64,000 bases of DNA from positions 186,001 through 250,000 of the forward strand of contig NZ_JAUSXQ010000001.1 in the NCBI RefSeq assembly GCF_030816115.1. Reading direction: 5' to 3'. The translations under genes were made by a program, and so were the position numbers. The stretch's first letter is position 1. The number at the start of each line of letters is the position of its first letter. The notes beneath the pieces were generated by a model, which saw only the letters and a program-made list of their open reading frames with translations, was not told the DNA's origin and searched no databases. Source of the stretch: Chryseobacterium sp. W4I1. GTDB taxonomy: Bacteria > Bacteroidota > Bacteroidia > Flavobacteriales > Weeksellaceae. Below are positions 62,146-64,000 of the stretch, piece after piece.

Positions 62146-64000
62146 ATGAGAAAAATATACATATCATTAACACTAATTCAATTTTCAATAGCTTTCTCAC
62201 AACAATACTTGGACAAGGTACAGATTAAATCTCCTCAATCCTATGCGTTTGAGAAATACGGCAATGTCCCGATTAATTTATACACAGGAACTTTAGATTT
62301 AAAGATTCCAATCTATTCTATTCCTACCAGTGAAGGAAAGAATATTGATGTTTTTGTTTCATATGATTCCTCTGGGTTTTTACCGCATAAGAAGTCTGAT
62401 TTTGCAGGAATGGGTTGGTCCATGCTTGCCGGGGGGAGAATTACCCGGACATTAAACAGATTCCCCGACGAATATCAGGGAAATCCAACTTGGACCGGGG
62501 CAAAACCCTTTTGATTCGGGGGTGGATTTTCATGGTTTCCTTACTGGTGTACGTTTGAATGCTTATACCAATGCACAGGTCTACGACCTGAATAGCGGTG
62601 CCGGTGGTATCACAGGATTAGACTGGCGACTTGGAACGGTTGATAACGGTTATGAAGGAGAACCTGATATTTTTAACTTTAATGCAATGGGGCTAAGCGG
62701 AAAGTTTGTTATTGGTAACGATGGGAATGTATTGGTGGAATCGGAGGATCCTAATATTAAAGTAGATTTGTCGGGTATGGTATCTTATGGTGGTAAAGAA
62801 TTTTGTAAACCACCCAATCAGACTATCATTATTACTGATGGACAGGGTAATAAGTATTACTTCGGAGGTGATTTTTCAAAGTATGAAATCAGTTACTCGC
62901 TACCACAGCCGGGTATGAGTAAGAACAATTGGTTTAAGGGTTTTCCTTATATCAGTTCTTTCAGTCTTTCAAAGGTTGAGTTTACTAATGGACAGACTGT
63001 TACTTTTGGATATGTTCAGGATACATTAAACAGTACTTTTTGCAGTCTTACTACTTCGTCGTCCAATGTAGTAGCCAATGCTAAATTGATGAATTTTGAA
63101 GGATACTATCAGGATGGAGCACGAATTGATGACTGGCAGAATTGCCCAAGCGGTTTGACGGGCTGTGGTTCAGCGCTAAGCAGTACTTCAATCCTCAGTG
63201 AAAATTTTGTGCTGACAAAACGCTCACTTTTAGAAAGTATTACTTATGGAACTCATCAGGTAAAGGTCAATTATAAAGATACTGGATATCCCATCAGGCA
63301 TTATGAAGGCGGTTCAGCAGTGCTCCTGTTTAATGAATATGTAATAGACAATATTCAGCTTTTTGATAATAGCCATCTAATACAAAATAATGTGTTTACT
63401 TATGAGGACCTGGGTGGTGCTAATAAAAGACCTTTTCTTAAGAATATCACGGATCCTGTAAGTAATAAAGTATATGGTTTTGAATATTACAATACGGATA
63501 ATTTACCCAAATACGTTACCAAGGGAATTGATCATTGGGGATACTGGAATGGAAATGATAACAACCAGAACTTGGCACCGTATGATACTTATAATGCCAG
63601 TACTGGAGATTATACACTAAATAACACATTTAGAGATCCTAATGTTCAAAAATATAATGTAGGCTTACTGAGCAAAATAATTTATCCAACCAAAGGATAT
63701 TCCATCTTCGAGTATGAGGCGCCTTATTATGGACAAAGGGTAGAAAGAACATCAGTAAGTTCATTTCTTCCTACTCTGATGAATAATGGAGGAGCAATAG
63801 GAGGAGCAAGAATTAAAAAGCAATATGATTATTCAGAAAATGGTGGAATAATCAATAACAAGGAATATCGGTATACAACTACTTTAAATGGTACAACATC
63901 ATCCGGAATACTTATGAACTGGCCTAGATATATTTACTATATTGAATTTAATACTCCTACGGCTTATCAAAAGTTAATGATCAGGTCAAGCTCCAATGTA
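62146..64000 (+). pseudogene. Second SpvB/TcB-like shell gene, frameshifted and cut by window end
   Basis: The first frame encodes 122 residues with a signal peptide and G-M-G-W-S-M-L-A-G-G-R-I-T-R, the same block as in the shell protein at 52807. It stops at 62514. A second frame (+1) then continues without stops to the window edge, with F-D-S-G-V-D-F-H-G-F and further YD-like sequence. Removing one G from the GGGG at 62497-62500 joins the frames as T-W-T-G-Q-N-P-F-D-S-G-V. So the gene has a single-base insertion, or the assembly has an error. The protein is only distantly similar to copy 1. Confidence 0.8.

Noticed and set aside
1..64000. CRISPR arrays, insertion sequences, prophage or integrase genes
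   Set aside because: No direct-repeat array, transposase, integrase or phage structural gene was seen; the accessory region at 51-64 kb is RHS/T9SS related rather than a mobile element.

Overview
The window reads as chromosomal DNA of a Flavobacteriia member, most likely Chryseobacterium or a close Weeksellaceae relative. The DNA is AT-rich and lacks Shine-Dalgarno-like leaders. Its promoters fit the Bacteroidetes TAnnTTTG type. It carries type IX secretion (T9SS) genes (porZ, gldKLMN), proteins with type A and type B T9SS sorting domains, and families typical of this group (DUF4270, DUF6443 RHS proteins, SemiSWEET, FMN-binding glutamate synthase). The genus is inferred from gene content and was not tested by a search.

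Layout. 1-3.2 kb (minus): an operon of a split 5'-nucleotidase (lipoprotein C-terminal half, then metallophosphatase half) followed by the 5' part of porZ. 3.3-6.2 kb (plus): dapA, a GNAT acetyltransferase, and an AraC regulator overlapping an atypical receiver protein. 6.8-18.8 kb (minus): recG, a thioredoxin-like protein, three POT peptide transporters with a YhcG-type nuclease gene between the first two, a hypothetical exported protein and a DPP-IV-type S9 peptidase. This stretch looks devoted to peptide use. 19-29 kb: stress-like small proteins, a glycogen-phosphorylase-like enzyme, an unknown nuclease-like protein, a type B T9SS cargo protein, mtaB and an FMN-binding glutamate synthase. 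28.9-32.4 kb: an FKBP-like lipoprotein, an S4 RNA-binding protein, aroK, a tRNA cluster (Lys-Leu-Lys, then Lys) and panC. 32.5-41.7 kb (plus): an N-terminal-only glycogen synthase, a DUF4270 lipoprotein, glmS and the T9SS core gldK-gldL-gldM-gldN. 41.8-51 kb: an FAD oxidoreductase, a SemiSWEET transporter, two small lipoproteins and a tripartite RND efflux operon.

51.1-64 kb is the accessory region and the most interesting part. It contains a type A T9SS-sorted propeller-like protein, a 1035-residue SpvB/TcB-like shell protein, and a 1210-residue RHS/TcC-like protein ending in a JAMM-like (HxH...SxxD) domain. A small lipoprotein that may be the immunity partner follows, then a decayed RHS-core tail. 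A second copy of the lead gene (about 93% identical protein) and a second, divergent, frameshifted shell gene run off the window end. I read this as a tandemly arranged, polymorphic, split Tc/RHS-type toxin locus coupled to a T9SS surface protein.

Many convergent gene ends carry clear hairpin terminators, listed separately. Gene functions come from motif recognition by eye; no database search was possible.
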